The translations under genes and the position numbers were made by a program. The notes beneath the pieces were generated by a model, which did no database searches, was not told the origin of the DNA, and saw only the letters and a list, made by a program, of their open reading frames with translations. 64,000 nucleotides of DNA from Brucellaceae bacterium (GTDB lineage Bacteria > Pseudomonadota > Alphaproteobacteria > Rhizobiales > Rhizobiaceae). Position 1 is the first letter of the stretch. Each line of letters opens with the position of its first letter. Positions 42,354 to 54,007 of this stretch are shown here, one piece after another. The stretch is from the NCBI GenBank assembly GCA_020637755.1, contig JACKJW010000008.1:1-64000 (forward strand), written 5' to 3'.

Positions 42354-43766
42354 TCAGTCTTCCAGGCCGGACTTGCGCTCGCGCGGACGGCGCCCATGCA
42401 CCCGGTCAAGGATTTCATCTGCCGTCGCATCGGGCACCTTAAGTGACAGCTCCACGCTTCCGTCAGGGCCGTTCTTGCGCTTGATCACGCTGGCATGGCT
42501 GTAAATCCAGTCGAGCAGCTTTAGCTGATCCGGTTTCAGCTTGACCACAAGCGGAACCAGAAGGCCGGAAATCCGCGATTCAATGGCCCCCATCAACTGG
42601 TCCGTGCCCTCGCCGGTGACGGCGGATACGGGCACAGGGCGCGCAACGTCTTCCATCGTCAGGCGCTCGGCCATCAGCCGGTCGCGCGTCTGGCCGTCCA
42701 GCAGGTCGATCTTGTTCCACACTTCCAGCACGTGGCTGCGATCCGACGCATCGACGCCGAGCCCGGCAAGAATGTCCTCCACATCCTGCGCCTGCGCCGC
42801 CGTGTCGGGGTCGGAAATGTCGCGCAGATGCAGCACCAGATCGGCCTCCACCACCTCTTCCAGCGTGGCACGGAACGCCGCGACCAGATGGTGCGGCAGG
42901 TCGGAGATGAAACCGACCGTGTCGGACAGGATGATCGTCGCACCATGCGGCAGCCGGACGCGGCGCAATGTCGGGTCCAGTGTGGCGAACAGCATGTCCT
43001 CTGCCATGACGCCCGCACCGGTCAGCCGGTTGAAGAGCGTCGATTTTCCGGCATTGGTGTAGCCGACGATGGCAACGACCGGATAAGGCACCTTTTTGCG
43101 CTTGGCGCGATGCAGGTCACGCGTGCGGCGCACCCGTTCCAGTTCACGTTTGAGCTTGATGATCTTGTCCTGGAGGATGCGCCGGTCCGCCTCGATCTGG
43201 GTTTCGCCCGGACCGCCGAGGAAGCCTGCGCCGCCGCGCTGGCGCTCAAGGTGGGTCCAGCTTCGCACCAGCCGCCCCTTCTGGTATTCCAGATGGGCAA
43301 GTTCGACCTGCAACACGCCTTCCTTGGTGCGCGCCCTGCGCCCGAAGATTTCCAGGATAAGGCCGGTGCGGTCCAACACCTTGGCCTTGAATTCACGTTC
43401 CAGGTTGCGCTGCTGCACGGGCGTCAGCGGATGATCGACAATCACCACCTCCACCTCGCCTTCGGCAATGATCTCGGCCGCGGCCTCGATCTTGCCGGTT
43501 CCCAGCAGCGTCGCGGCGCGCGGTTGCGGCACATTCACCAGTTCGGAATGGACGATGTCGAGGTCGATGGCGAGCGCCAGTCCGCAAGCCTCTTCAAGTC
43601 GGGCCTGCGGGGAACGGTCGAGACGCGGACGGGACGGCTCGCTGCCGGGGGCATGCTTCTCGCGCGGTGCCGGAACCAGCGGTACCAGCACCACGGCGCG
43701 CACGGGCTTGGCCTTGCGGTCGATACCGCCCGCCGGGCCCTGGCCAATGCCTGAGGTGTCACCCAA
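42354..43766 (-). CDS. hflX: GTPase HflX
   Basis: 470 aa. N-terminal HflX domain with GTGKIEAAAEIIAEGEVEVVI and HPLTPVQQRNLEREF; central coiled region (GGPGETQIEADRRILQDKI); G domain with G1 GYTNAGKSTL, G3 DTVGFISDLP and G4 NKID. HflX is a ribosome-splitting GTPase. The start is TTG at 43766 directly after the hfq stop; no better start is near, so translational coupling is implied. An N-terminal extension of about 20 residues has no domain. Convergent with mazG, 19 bases apart. Confidence 0.93.
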   Translation of the reverse strand: MGDTSGIGQGPAGGIDRKAKPVRAVVLVPLVPAPREKHAPGSEPSRPRLDRSPQARLEEACGLALAIDLDIVHSELVNVPQPRAATLLGTGKIEAAAEIIAEGEVEVVIVDHPLTPVQQRNLEREFKAKVLDRTGLILEIFGRRARTKEGVLQVELAHLEYQKGRLVRSWTHLERQRGGAGFLGGPGETQIEADRRILQDKIIKLKRELERVRRTRDLHRAKRKKVPYPVVAIVGYTNAGKSTLFNRLTGAGVMAEDMLFATLDPTLRRVRLPHGATIILSDTVGFISDLPHHLVAAFRATLEEVVEADLVLHLRDISDPDTAAQAQDVEDILAGLGVDASDRSHVLEVWNKIDLLDGQTRDRLMAERLTMEDVARPVPVSAVTGEGTDQLMGAIESRISGLLVPLVVKLKPDQLKLLDWIYSHASVIKRKNGPDGSVELSLKVPDATADEILDRVHGRRPRERKSGLED

Positions 43767-44009
43767 TCAGTCGGCGCTCTCTTCGCTTTCAAACATCTGC
43801 ACAGGCTGGCTGGGCATGATGGTCGAAATGGCGTGCTTGTAGACAAGCTGGGAATGGCCGTCGCGGCGCAGCAGCACGCAGAAATTGTCGAAGGACGTCA
43901 CGACGCCGGTCAGCTTGACGCCGTTGATCAGGAAAATCGTGAGGGGATTCTTGTGCTTGCGGACCGTATTGAGAAACAGGTCCTGAAGGTTTTGCGATCG
44001 TTCAGCCAT
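43767..44009 (-). CDS. hfq: RNA chaperone Hfq
   Basis: 80 aa. Sm1 motif FLINGVKLTGVVTSFDNFCVLL and Sm2 YKHAISTIMP, with the N-terminal QNLQDLFLNTVRK binding region. The short acidic tail (ESEESAD) is the form found in rhizobia. Mediates sRNA-mRNA pairing. Upstream of hflX, as in many proteobacteria. The gap to dat (128 bases) should hold its promoter. Confidence 0.98.
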   Translation of the reverse strand: MAERSQNLQDLFLNTVRKHKNPLTIFLINGVKLTGVVTSFDNFCVLLRRDGHSQLVYKHAISTIMPSQPVQMFESEESAD

Positions 44010-44137
44010 CGTCGTTCTTTCGCCGGCCGTTCTTTCTTGTCTTGCTGGCGCCGGGGCCGGTCGTCACGCCAGTCAAAATCGGGACGGAATGGCACACGGG
44101 TACACACAAATAAAACATTCCGCCTCTTGTTCCGGTA

Positions 44138-45001
44138 TCAAACCATGGTCTTTTCCGCAATGTCAAAGAAAGCCTGACGGAGCGAAAGTGCAATCGATCC
44201 GGGTTCTCCATTGGCGATTGTCACGCCGTCCACGGTTACCACCGGCATGACGAGGGTGGTCGCGGCGGTGATGAAAACCTCGCGCGCCTGCTGGGCCTCC
44301 TCCACGCTGAAGGGCCGCTCCTCGATGGCAAGGCCGAGCGAAGCGGCAACATCAAAAAGCGTGGTCCGCGTCACGCCGCGCAGGATGCCGTATTCGGCCG
44401 GCCGGGTCACAAGGATACCGTCCTTGGTGATGATCCAGGCATTGGTGGCCGCACCCTCTTTCACATAGCCGTCGTCATCGACAAACCAGGCCTCCTGTGC
44501 GCCTTCCTGCTTGGCGATCTGGCGGGCCAGCACGTTGGGCAACAGGCCGACCGTCTTGATGTCCACCCGCTCCCAGCGGTTTTCGGGAACCGTGATGACG
44601 GCAATGCCCTTTTGTGCCCGCGCCGCCGCCGCCGCCGGGCTGGTGCGCTTGGCCGTGATGACGAGCGCCGGCCGCACCATCGGATTCGGGAACACGTGGT
44701 CGCGCGGCGCAACCCCGCGCGTCACCTGCAGATAGACCATGCCATCGCGGATGCCGTTGCGGCGCACCACTTCCCGCATCACCGTTTCCAGCGCCGAGCG
44801 GTGCATGGGCCAGGCAATCCCGAGTTCGCCCAGCGACCGGTCGAGACGGTCCAGATGGCGGCTCATGTCGACGATGAAGCCGCGCGCCACCTCGCAAACC
44901 TCATAGACGCCGTCGGCGAACTGGTAACCGCGATCCTCCACATGGACCACGGCGTCGCGGTGGGCGGCATACCGGCCGTTGACATAGGCTATGCGGGGCA
45001 T
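44138..45001 (-). CDS. dat: D-amino-acid aminotransferase (class IV)
   Basis: 287 aa from ATG 45001, which has GGAG 8 bases upstream; the frame is open to 45025. Class IV PLP fold: VNGRYAAHRDAVVHVEDRGYQFADGVYEV at the N-terminus, PLP lysine in DIKTVGLLPNV, and YVKEGAATNAWII with the phosphate-binding site. Interconverts D-amino acids with 2-oxo acids, probably D-Ala or D-Glu for cell wall; branched-chain aminotransferase is the other option. Located between trkA and hfq. Confidence 0.9.
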   Translation of the reverse strand: MPRIAYVNGRYAAHRDAVVHVEDRGYQFADGVYEVCEVARGFIVDMSRHLDRLDRSLGELGIAWPMHRSALETVMREVVRRNGIRDGMVYLQVTRGVAPRDHVFPNPMVRPALVITAKRTSPAAAAARAQKGIAVITVPENRWERVDIKTVGLLPNVLARQIAKQEGAQEAWFVDDDGYVKEGAATNAWIITKDGILVTRPAEYGILRGVTRTTLFDVAASLGLAIEERPFSVEEAQQAREVFITAATTLVMPVVTVDGVTIANGEPGSIALSLRQAFFDIAEKTMV

Positions 45002-45037
45002 TCGGGAGACTCCGGAGGCTGACAAAAAGGGAGAGAT

Positions 45038-46414
45038 TCAGAAGAATTCGAGGCTGACGCGGAACATCTGTTCCACCTGTTTGACCGCCGATTGCAACGC
45101 GAAGATCACCACCCTGTCGCCGGGCTTGATCTTGAACGCCCCGGATGGCTTGATCGCCTTGCCATCGCGATAGACCGCGCCGATGCGCATTCCGTCCGGC
45201 AGCTCCAGGTCGCGCAGGGCCGAGCCGACAAGCGGCGAGGTTTCCATGGCTTCCGCCTCGATCACTTCGGCTGCACCGCGCTGCACCGAGTGCACCGCGC
45301 GGATGCGCCCACGCCGCACATGCTGGAGCACGCGCGAAATGGTGATATTGCGCGGGTTCACGAAGGCATCGATGCCGAGGCTGCGAGTGAATTCGTGGAA
45401 GCTCGGATTGTTGATGAGCACCAGATTGGCCTTGCAACCCATCCGCTTGCCCATCGCCGAAACAAGGATGTTCACCTGGTCATTGTTGGTCAGCCCGATG
45501 ATGAGATCGCTCTCGCTCACATCGGCTTCGGCCAGCAGCCGCTGGTCCAGCGCATCTCCATGCAGCACGATGGTATGGCGCAACTCGTCGGCAATCTCGA
45601 CAGCCCGCTCGCGCGAGGCCTCGATGATCTTGATACGCGCCTTTTGCTGGCGCTTTTCCAGCTCACGCGCGACATAGAGGCCGATATTGCCGCCGCCGAC
45701 GATCACGATGCGCCGCGCCTCGCTCTCCTCATGCCCGAACAGCGCGAGTGTGCGCCGGATCTGGCTCTGCTCCACCACCACATAGGCGACATCGCCGGCA
45801 AAGATCTGGTCGGCCGAATGGGGAATGAACAGCTTGCCGTCGCGCGAAATGCCGACGACCGTCGCCGGAAGGTCCGGAAAAAGTTCTGTCAGCTGCGACA
45901 GCGGCGTATTGATGACCGGGCATTCCTCCATGCACTCGATGGCGATGGAGGCGACATTCCCGTCAGCGAAGCTCACCACATCGGTGGCGCCGGGCAGCGC
46001 GATCCGGCGCAGCACCATGTCGCCCACTTCCATCTCCGGCGAGATGATGACGTCGATGGGCATGTGGTCGCGCGAAAACAGGTCGGAATAGTGTTTGCGC
46101 AGATAGGCCTGCGAGCGCACGCGGGCAATCTTGGTCGGCACGTTGAACAGCGAATGGGCGACCTGACAAGCGACCATGTTCACTTCATCATACAGCGTCA
46201 CCGCTATGATCATGTCGGCCTGCTGCGCACCCGCCGCTTCCAGCATTTCGGGGTGCGAACCATGGCCGACAAAGCCGCGCACATCCAGCGTGTCACGCAC
46301 CTGACGGATCAGCTCCGGCGACGTGTCGATCATGGTCACGTCGTTTTCTTCGGCCGCCAGACGTTCGGCAATGCCGTATCCGACGCGACCGCCCCCGCAA
46401 ATGATGACACGCAT
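45038..46414 (-). CDS. trkA: Trk potassium uptake protein TrkA
   Basis: 458 aa with two tandem RCK units. First NAD motif GGGRVGYGIA (residue 7 on), second GGGNIGLYVAR in mid-protein, each followed by a TrkA-C domain. Peripheral cytoplasmic subunit gating the Trk K+ channel (TrkH/G), which is not in the window. Position between ntrX and dat is conserved in rhizobia. Ends before dat with a 36-base gap. Confidence 0.96.
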   Translation of the reverse strand: MRVIICGGGRVGYGIAERLAAEENDVTMIDTSPELIRQVRDTLDVRGFVGHGSHPEMLEAAGAQQADMIIAVTLYDEVNMVACQVAHSLFNVPTKIARVRSQAYLRKHYSDLFSRDHMPIDVIISPEMEVGDMVLRRIALPGATDVVSFADGNVASIAIECMEECPVINTPLSQLTELFPDLPATVVGISRDGKLFIPHSADQIFAGDVAYVVVEQSQIRRTLALFGHEESEARRIVIVGGGNIGLYVARELEKRQQKARIKIIEASRERAVEIADELRHTIVLHGDALDQRLLAEADVSESDLIIGLTNNDQVNILVSAMGKRMGCKANLVLINNPSFHEFTRSLGIDAFVNPRNITISRVLQHVRRGRIRAVHSVQRGAAEVIEAEAMETSPLVGSALRDLELPDGMRIGAVYRDGKAIKPSGAFKIKPGDRVVIFALQSAVKQVEQMFRVSLEFF

Positions 46415-46427
46415 CCGTCCGGCTCCC

Positions 46428-47789
46428 TCAAACGCCCAGCGACTTCAGTTTCCTGTGCAAGGCGGAGCGTTCCATACCAATGAATTCCGCGGTGCGCGAG
46501 ATGTTGCCGCCAAAGCGGTTGATCTGCGCAATCAGGTAATCGCGCTCGAACATTTCACGCGCCTCGCGCAAAGGCAATGCCATGATGTGCTGGTCGCTCT
46601 GGCCCGGCGTCTTCGGCATCATGTCGCCGATTTCGGCCGGCAGCAGGTCAGCCGTGATGGTCGCTTCCGGGTCCTCGCCGCGCGACAGGATCATCAGCCG
46701 CTCCACATTGTTGCGCAACTGGCGCACGTTGCCCGGCCAGTTGTGGGCCTGCAACACGGCCATCGCATCATTGCCGATCCGGCGCGGCTTGATGCCGGCC
46801 TGCCGGGCCACCTGCCCGACGAAATAATCGACCAGATAGGGAATGTCCTCGCGCCGGTCGGCGAGCGGCGGCACCATCACCGGAACCACGGCAAGCCGGT
46901 GGTAAAGGTCTTCGCGGAACCGGCCGTCAGCGATCATCGCTTCGAGATTGCGGGCAGTGGAGGCAAAGATGCGCACATCCACCTTCACCCGGCGCGTACC
47001 CCCCACCCGCTCGAACTGCTGGTCCACCAGAACCCGCATGATCTTGTTCTGCGTCTCGCGCGGCATGTCGGCCACTTCGTCGAGATAGAGAATGCCGCCA
47101 TGAGCCTCTTCGAGCGCACCGACCTTGCGTTCGCCGCCATTGGATTCGGTGCCGAAAAGTTCGATTTCCATGCGCTCCGGCGTAATCGCGGCGGCGTTGA
47201 TGGTCACAAACGGCCCGCCCGCCCGCGCGGACTGGGCGTGGATGGCCCGCGCCACAGCCTCCTTGCCCGATCCCGAAGGCCCGATGATCATCACGCGGCT
47301 GTTGGTCGGCCCCACCTTCTCGATGGTCTGGCGCAATTGCAGCATGGCTGCGGACCCGCCGACCAGTTCGAAGGAATCGGTCGTCCGCTTCTTCAGGTCG
47401 ATCACTTCGCGGCGCAGCTTGGATGTTTCCAGCGCGCGTTCGGCAATCAGGATCAACCGGTCGGACTTGAAGGGCTTTTCGATGAAATCGTAGGCCCCGC
47501 GCCGGATGGCCGAGACCGCTGTTTCGATATTGCCATGGCCGGAAATCATCACGACCGGAAGGTCGGGGTGCAGCTTCTTGACCTCATCCAGCAACGCAAG
47601 TCCGTCCAGCTTCGATCCCTGCATCCAGATGTCGAGGAACACCAGGCGCGGCACACGGTCGGCAATCGCTGCCAGAGCGCTGTCGCTGTCCTGCGCTGTG
47701 CGTGTCTCATGGCCCTCGTCTTCCAGAATTCCGGCGACCAGGTCGCGGATGTCGGCTTCGTCGTCAACGACCAGGATGTCAGACGCCAT
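46428..47789 (-). CDS. ntrX: Nitrogen response regulator NtrX
   Basis: 453 aa. Receiver domain with phospho-acceptor Asp in LVFLDIWMQG; AAA+ domain with Walker A GPSGSGKEAV and Walker B GGILYLDEVADM; Fis-type HTH at the C-terminus (ISRTAEFIGMERSALHRKLKSLGV). The GAFTGA loop needed for sigma-54 contact is absent: the region reads ELFGTESNGGERKVGALEEA. So this NtrX is unlikely to activate sigma-54 promoters in the classical way. Overlaps ntrY by 11 bases; partner is NtrY. Confidence 0.94.
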   Translation of the reverse strand: MASDILVVDDEADIRDLVAGILEDEGHETRTAQDSDSALAAIADRVPRLVFLDIWMQGSKLDGLALLDEVKKLHPDLPVVMISGHGNIETAVSAIRRGAYDFIEKPFKSDRLILIAERALETSKLRREVIDLKKRTTDSFELVGGSAAMLQLRQTIEKVGPTNSRVMIIGPSGSGKEAVARAIHAQSARAGGPFVTINAAAITPERMEIELFGTESNGGERKVGALEEAHGGILYLDEVADMPRETQNKIMRVLVDQQFERVGGTRRVKVDVRIFASTARNLEAMIADGRFREDLYHRLAVVPVMVPPLADRREDIPYLVDYFVGQVARQAGIKPRRIGNDAMAVLQAHNWPGNVRQLRNNVERLMILSRGEDPEATITADLLPAEIGDMMPKTPGQSDQHIMALPLREAREMFERDYLIAQINRFGGNISRTAEFIGMERSALHRKLKSLGV

Positions 47790-50055
47790 GATTCACCTTT
47801 TCTTCCTGCCGGCTGCCACCGGTCTTCTCGTCGGATTTCTGCGCATTGTCCGCCACGCCCGCCGCCGGCAGCATGATGCGGATCAACGCGCCGCGCCCGC
47901 CGTCGAAATCGGCCGGGGCATCGTGAAGCTCCAGGCTTCCGCCATGGTCCTCGATGATCTTCTTGACGATGGCGAGACCAAGGCCGGTGCCCTTCTCCCG
48001 TGTCGTCATGTAGGGCTCCAGCAGCCGGTGGCGGTTGTCGCGGGGCAGCCCGCGCCCGTTATCGGTCACGTTCACCACGATTTGCCCGCCTTCGCGCGCC
48101 GCCGAAATGCGGATTTCACCCTTGAGGCCGGGAATGTCGACGCTCGCGCCGTCAATCGATTCGGCGGCATTCTTGACGAGGTTGCCGATCGCCTGCGCCA
48201 TCAGCCGGTTGTCGAACTTGCCGGTCAGCGGCTCGTCGCCGAAATCGCGCCTGAATTCGATCTCCCCGCGCGAAACCTCCACCAGGAAGCTGGCTTCCTT
48301 CAAGGCCTCGCGCAGGTCGGTCAATTCCATGGCGGGCTTGGGCATGCGGGCAAAGGCGGAAAACTCGTCCACCATGCGCCCGATATCGCCCACCTGCCGG
48401 ATGATCGTGTCCGTACACTGGTCGAAGACCTCGCGATCCTGCGTGATGACCTTGCCGTAGCGCCGCCGGATGCGCTCGGCGGAAAGCTGGATGGGCGTCA
48501 GCGGGTTCTTGATCTCATGGGCAATGCGCCGGGCCACATCGGCCCAGGCCGAAGAGCGCTGCGCCGTCACCAGATCGGTAATGTCGTCGATGGTGACCAC
48601 GTAGGAATGGTCCTCCTCGTCGGATTCCTCCACCGTGATCTGGACATTGTAGGTACGCTCCGCGCCGGAACGGAAGAAGGTCACCTGCTCCCGGTACACC
48701 GGGCGGCCGGAATTGCGGGCGATCTCGAAGATGCGCCCGACATGGGGCAGAATCGCCGAGAGGTTCTTGCCCTCCACATCATCGGACCGGATCTGCAACA
48801 TCTGCTCCGCCGAGCGGTTGGCAATGGAAATGCCGCCGTCGAAATCGACACCGATCACACCTGCGGTCACGCCCGACAGCACGGCTTCAGAAAAGCGGCG
48901 GCGTTCGTCGATCTGGTCCTTGGCGGTGACGAGTTCGTCACGCTGGCTTTTCAGTTGCGACAGCATCTTGTTGAACGTATCGCCCAGCGAGGCGACGTCG
49001 CCATCCGAACGCCGGACAGGCACGCGCACATCGAGATTGCCGGTCGCCACGTCGTCGGCCGCCCCGATCAACTGCCGGATCGGCCGCACCAGACGGTCGG
49101 CAACCGCAATGCCGGTCCAGATGGCCGACAGCACGACCACCATCGTGACACCCAGATAGAGCAGCGCAAAGGCGATCTGTGTGGAGGTCCGGTTCTCCTC
49201 CATGCCGCGGTAATCATCGACATTGGTGCGCACCAGTTGGCGCGCCTTGATCACTTCCGGGTCCACGAGCCGCACGGCATAAAGATAAAGGCCCTCCAGC
49301 TCGCGCAGCTTGATGATCGACCCGACAATGTTGCGGAAGCGCGGCTCGATCAGTACAGGCCTGCCGTCCTCGGCCTCGGCCACGGCCTCCTTGGGAGGCT
49401 CCGGCAGTTCGAAGGACGCCTCTGTGTCGGCCGTCATGATGAACGCGCCGCTGGAATCGATCAGAGCGGCATGGGCCAGCGCCCGGCCATTGGCCTGCTC
49501 GGTCAGAAATTTTCGGAAACCGGTCTTGTCGAGGCTGAAGAGAAGCCGGTTCTGGTCCACATCACCGGCCATCGACAGTGTGGTTCCCTGCAGGCCGGCG
49601 GCATTTTCGCGCACATAGGCATCCGCGATGGAAAGCGATGAGGTCACGATGGTCTTGGTGCGCATCTCGAACCAGCGGTCGAGGCCACGATCCAGCGTGA
49701 TCGAGGCAACGATGGCGACAAGGATCGCCGGAATGGCTGCGACGAGCGAGAACAGCGCAACGATGCGCACATGCAGGCGCGCTGCCGCCTTGCCGTGACG
49801 CCGCGCCATCAGGATGCGCCGAGCCTCGCGCCCGATCAGCAGGGCAAGCAGCGCAATGAAAAAGGCATTGATGACGATGAGGACGAGTGTCGTCGTCGAA
49901 TCGGGCTCGATGCCCGTCAGACCCATCAGGATGATGAAGGAAATGATCGAGACAATCAGCGCGGCAGCGACCGCGGCCAGCCCCGGTAAGGCCAGCAGTC
50001 TGCGCCCGCTTTCAAGCGGCCCCTTGGCGGATGCCGTGGCGCTGGTCATGAACAC
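47779..50055 (-). CDS. ntrY: Nitrogen sensor histidine kinase NtrY
   Basis: 758 aa from a GTG at 50055, with AGGA 6 bases upstream; the ATG at 50049 lacks that spacing. N-terminal hydrophobic segments (about 24-48 and 56-76 and more), a periplasmic-type sensor region, HAMP, PAS (VLSGVTAGVIGVDFDGGISIAN), HisKA with His in RRIAHEIKNPLTPIQLSAERI and HATPase (GNLVKNAAESIDG; DNGRGLP; GTGLGLAIVKKI). Membrane sensor for NtrX. Known in alphaproteobacteria to control nitrogen and redox-related genes. Confidence 0.94.
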   Translation of the reverse strand: MFMTSATASAKGPLESGRRLLALPGLAAVAAALIVSIISFIILMGLTGIEPDSTTTLVLIVINAFFIALLALLIGREARRILMARRHGKAAARLHVRIVALFSLVAAIPAILVAIVASITLDRGLDRWFEMRTKTIVTSSLSIADAYVRENAAGLQGTTLSMAGDVDQNRLLFSLDKTGFRKFLTEQANGRALAHAALIDSSGAFIMTADTEASFELPEPPKEAVAEAEDGRPVLIEPRFRNIVGSIIKLRELEGLYLYAVRLVDPEVIKARQLVRTNVDDYRGMEENRTSTQIAFALLYLGVTMVVVLSAIWTGIAVADRLVRPIRQLIGAADDVATGNLDVRVPVRRSDGDVASLGDTFNKMLSQLKSQRDELVTAKDQIDERRRFSEAVLSGVTAGVIGVDFDGGISIANRSAEQMLQIRSDDVEGKNLSAILPHVGRIFEIARNSGRPVYREQVTFFRSGAERTYNVQITVEESDEEDHSYVVTIDDITDLVTAQRSSAWADVARRIAHEIKNPLTPIQLSAERIRRRYGKVITQDREVFDQCTDTIIRQVGDIGRMVDEFSAFARMPKPAMELTDLREALKEASFLVEVSRGEIEFRRDFGDEPLTGKFDNRLMAQAIGNLVKNAAESIDGASVDIPGLKGEIRISAAREGGQIVVNVTDNGRGLPRDNRHRLLEPYMTTREKGTGLGLAIVKKIIEDHGGSLELHDAPADFDGGRGALIRIMLPAAGVADNAQKSDEKTGGSRQEEKVNHGV

Positions 50056-50225
50056 CGCACGTCCTGCTTTCCGTATGTCTGCGCCCCGTTGCCAATATGC
50101 AACGTAATGTGTCGATTCTGCAACAACTTCCTCAGGCGTGCCTACCGACCCCGCTTGGCAGAAATGCGGCAGCGTCCCGGCGGGGCGCCGATTTCACGGA
50201 TTGTGGATGATGACCCGGCCGCCCG

Positions 50226-51679
<1,454 letters not shown>

Positions 51680-51683
<4 letters not shown>

Positions 51684-52828
51684 TCAATCTCCGAATTCGC
51701 TCTTGCGGCGGCTTCCGGAACGGCCGTCGCTTTCCAGGCGGGCATGAGAACGCGGAAGGTCGTTCCGCGCGGGCTGCTGTCGCATTCGATCACGCCGCCA
51801 TGCTCGCCGACGATCTTGGCCACCAGCGCAAGGCCGAGGCCCGAACCGTTGGTCTTTGTGGTGATGAAGGGATCGAAAATATACGGCCGGATATCATCCG
51901 GAACGCCATGGCCGTTGTCGTGGACACAGAACTCCAGCGGCAGCGACACCCGTTCAGCCGAGCCAGGCACCGAAAGCCGGATGCCGGGCCGGAAGGCGGT
52001 GGACAGCGTGATGACACCATCATCCCGGTTGCCGATGGCTTCCGCTGCGTTCTTCAACAGGTTCAGGAAGATCTGGACCAGCTGGTCGCGATTGGCGAGC
52101 ACCGACGGCAGCGACGGATCGTAATCCTCGATGATCTGGACCTTGCGGGCAAAACCGTTCTGCGACAGCGCCTTCACATGGTCGAGCACCACATGGATGT
52201 TCACCGGCACGCGGTCGATGGGCCGCTCGTCTGAAAAGATTTCCATGCGGTCGACCAGCGCCACGATGCGATCGGTCTCCTCGGTGATGAGCCGCGTCAG
52301 CGCCCGGTCGTCGTCGGAGGCCGAGAGCTCCAGCAACTGCGCTGCGCCGCGGATGCCCGACAGCGGGTTCTTGATCTCATGCGCCAGCATCGCAGCAAGC
52401 CCCGTCACCGAGCGGGCAGCACCGCGATGGGTCATCTGCCTGTCGATCTTGTCGGCCATGCTGCGTTCCTGGAACATCACCACGACGGAGCCGGGCAATT
52501 CAGGCACCGGCGCAACATAAATGTCCACGACCTTGTCGGTCCCGAGACGCGGCGAGGAAATATCGACCCGATACTCGTTGACCGGAGCGCGGCGTTCGCG
52601 CACCTGCTCCACCAGCGCGGCAAGCGGGCTGCCGAAGGGAATGAAGGAGTCCAGTTTGTTGCGCGCCAGGATGGCGGAAGACGAGCGGAAAAAACTCTCC
52701 GCATCGGCATTGGCGAAGGAAATGTATCCGTCCGGGCTGACCATGATGACCGGGTGGCGGATCGTGTTCAGCACGATCTGGGCGGGATCGCTGGTGAACC
52801 GTCCGGAAGAGCTGGCAGGCAGGCTCAT
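51680..52828 (-). CDS. ntrB: Nitrogen sensor histidine kinase NtrB
   Basis: 382 aa, soluble. N-terminal PAS (VILNTIRHPVIMV...; SFANADAESFF), HisKA with His in LAAMLAHEIKNPLSGIRGAA, HATPase with N-box LLKNAAEAIG, GNRDDG and GSGLGLALVAKI. Phosphorylates or dephosphorylates NtrC under GlnB/GlnK control. Start overlaps the dusB stop by 4 bases, and it is coupled to ntrC, giving dusB-ntrB-ntrC. Confidence 0.96.
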
Positions 52829-53850
52829 GCTGCCCTCCTTTCAAGAAAATCAGCACCACGCGAGAAGGCCTCGGCCAAGCCCTCGCGGACAGGAGCGGCG
52901 TCGGTTCCGGTCATGATCCGGTTGCGCAGCTCCGCCGGGCAATCGGGCACATGGCGTTCCAGATACCAGCCGAGATGCTTGCGCGCCTGCCGGAGGCCCG
53001 CTGCCATCCCGTAGAGGTCAAGCATCGCCTGATGATGTTTCAGCACATAAGCGAGCAACGCGTCGCGGCCACAGGGCGCTGCGTGACCGCCGGCATGGCC
53101 TGCCTCTCGCGCGATCGCCCCGGCGAGCCAAGGCTGACCATAACTTCCGCGGCCGACCATCACGGCATCGGCACCGGATGCCTCGAGCGCAACGGCTGCA
53201 TCCCGAAGCGTTTCGATATCACCATTGACCACCAGCGGCACACGGATCGCATCGCGTACGGCCCGCACGGCGGCCCAATCGGCCCTGCCCTTGTAGAATT
53301 GCTCCCGTGTGCGGCCATGCACGGTGACCATCGCCACACCGGCCTCCTCGGCATGCTTGGCGATCTGAGGTGCGTTCTGGCACGTTTCATCCCAACCCAG
53401 CCGCATTTTCAGCGTCACCGGCACATCAACCGCCGCGACAACCGCCTCAACGAGTCCGAGTGCATGATCCGGGTCGCGCATCAGGGCGGAACCGCAAGCG
53501 CCGCCGATGACCTTCTTGGCCGGGCAGCCCATGTTGATGTCAATGATGTCGGCACCGTTGTCCGCAGCAATGCGCGCAGCCTCAGCCAAGGCGCCAGCCT
53601 CGCGGCCCGCCAGTTGGACCGACAGGACCATGTCGCCTGCAGGGCGGATGCGCCGCCGCGATTCGTGGCGGCCCCGCGCCAGCTCGCCGCTTGCCACCAT
53701 TTCAGACACGGTCAGGCCCGCCCCCGCCTGTTGGGCGCGAAGCCGGAACGGCTGGTCCGTCACGCCGGACATGGGCGCAAGGAACACCCGGTTCGGGACC
53801 GTGACGGAACCGATGGCCAGCGGCCGGGACAGATGCGAAACGTCAATCAT
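52825..53850 (-). CDS. dusB: tRNA-dihydrouridine synthase
   Basis: 341 aa. FMN-binding TIM barrel: FLAPMSGVTDQPFR, catalytic Cys in NMGCPAKKV, HGRTREQFYKG and NGDI, and a C-terminal helical tail. Reduces uridine to dihydrouridine in tRNA D-loops. It is the old nifR3, first gene of the ntrBC operon in rhizobia. Start ATG 53850; promoter proposed at 53884-53912. Confidence 0.95.
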   Translation of the reverse strand: MIDVSHLSRPLAIGSVTVPNRVFLAPMSGVTDQPFRLRAQQAGAGLTVSEMVASGELARGRHESRRRIRPAGDMVLSVQLAGREAGALAEAARIAADNGADIIDINMGCPAKKVIGGACGSALMRDPDHALGLVEAVVAAVDVPVTLKMRLGWDETCQNAPQIAKHAEEAGVAMVTVHGRTREQFYKGRADWAAVRAVRDAIRVPLVVNGDIETLRDAAVALEASGADAVMVGRGSYGQPWLAGAIAREAGHAGGHAAPCGRDALLAYVLKHHQAMLDLYGMAAGLRQARKHLGWYLERHVPDCPAELRNRIMTGTDAAPVREGLAEAFSRGADFLERRAA

Positions 53851-53883
53851 GCCTAATTTTCATGCACACTTATCATTGCCTTA

Positions 53884-53912
53884 TTTCTAGCCATGAGTCC
53901 CTGTCATTGCAA
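53884..53912 (-). promoter_or_regulatory. Possible sigma-70 promoter of dusB-ntrBC
   Basis: On the - strand: -35-like TTGCAA (53907-53912), 17-base spacer, -10-like TAGAAA (53884-53889). It gives a leader of about 27 bases before dusB. Each hexamer matches consensus at about 4 of 6 positions; found by eye. Confidence 0.35.
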
Positions 53913-54007
53913 ACACTCTTTGGCTTTCGCAGCGGCAGGGTTAAATTCCCTTGCGCCGGGACAGCCCTCGCGTAAACCGTTGATAAGGCAGGCGGCAAAC
54001 TTGCAGG

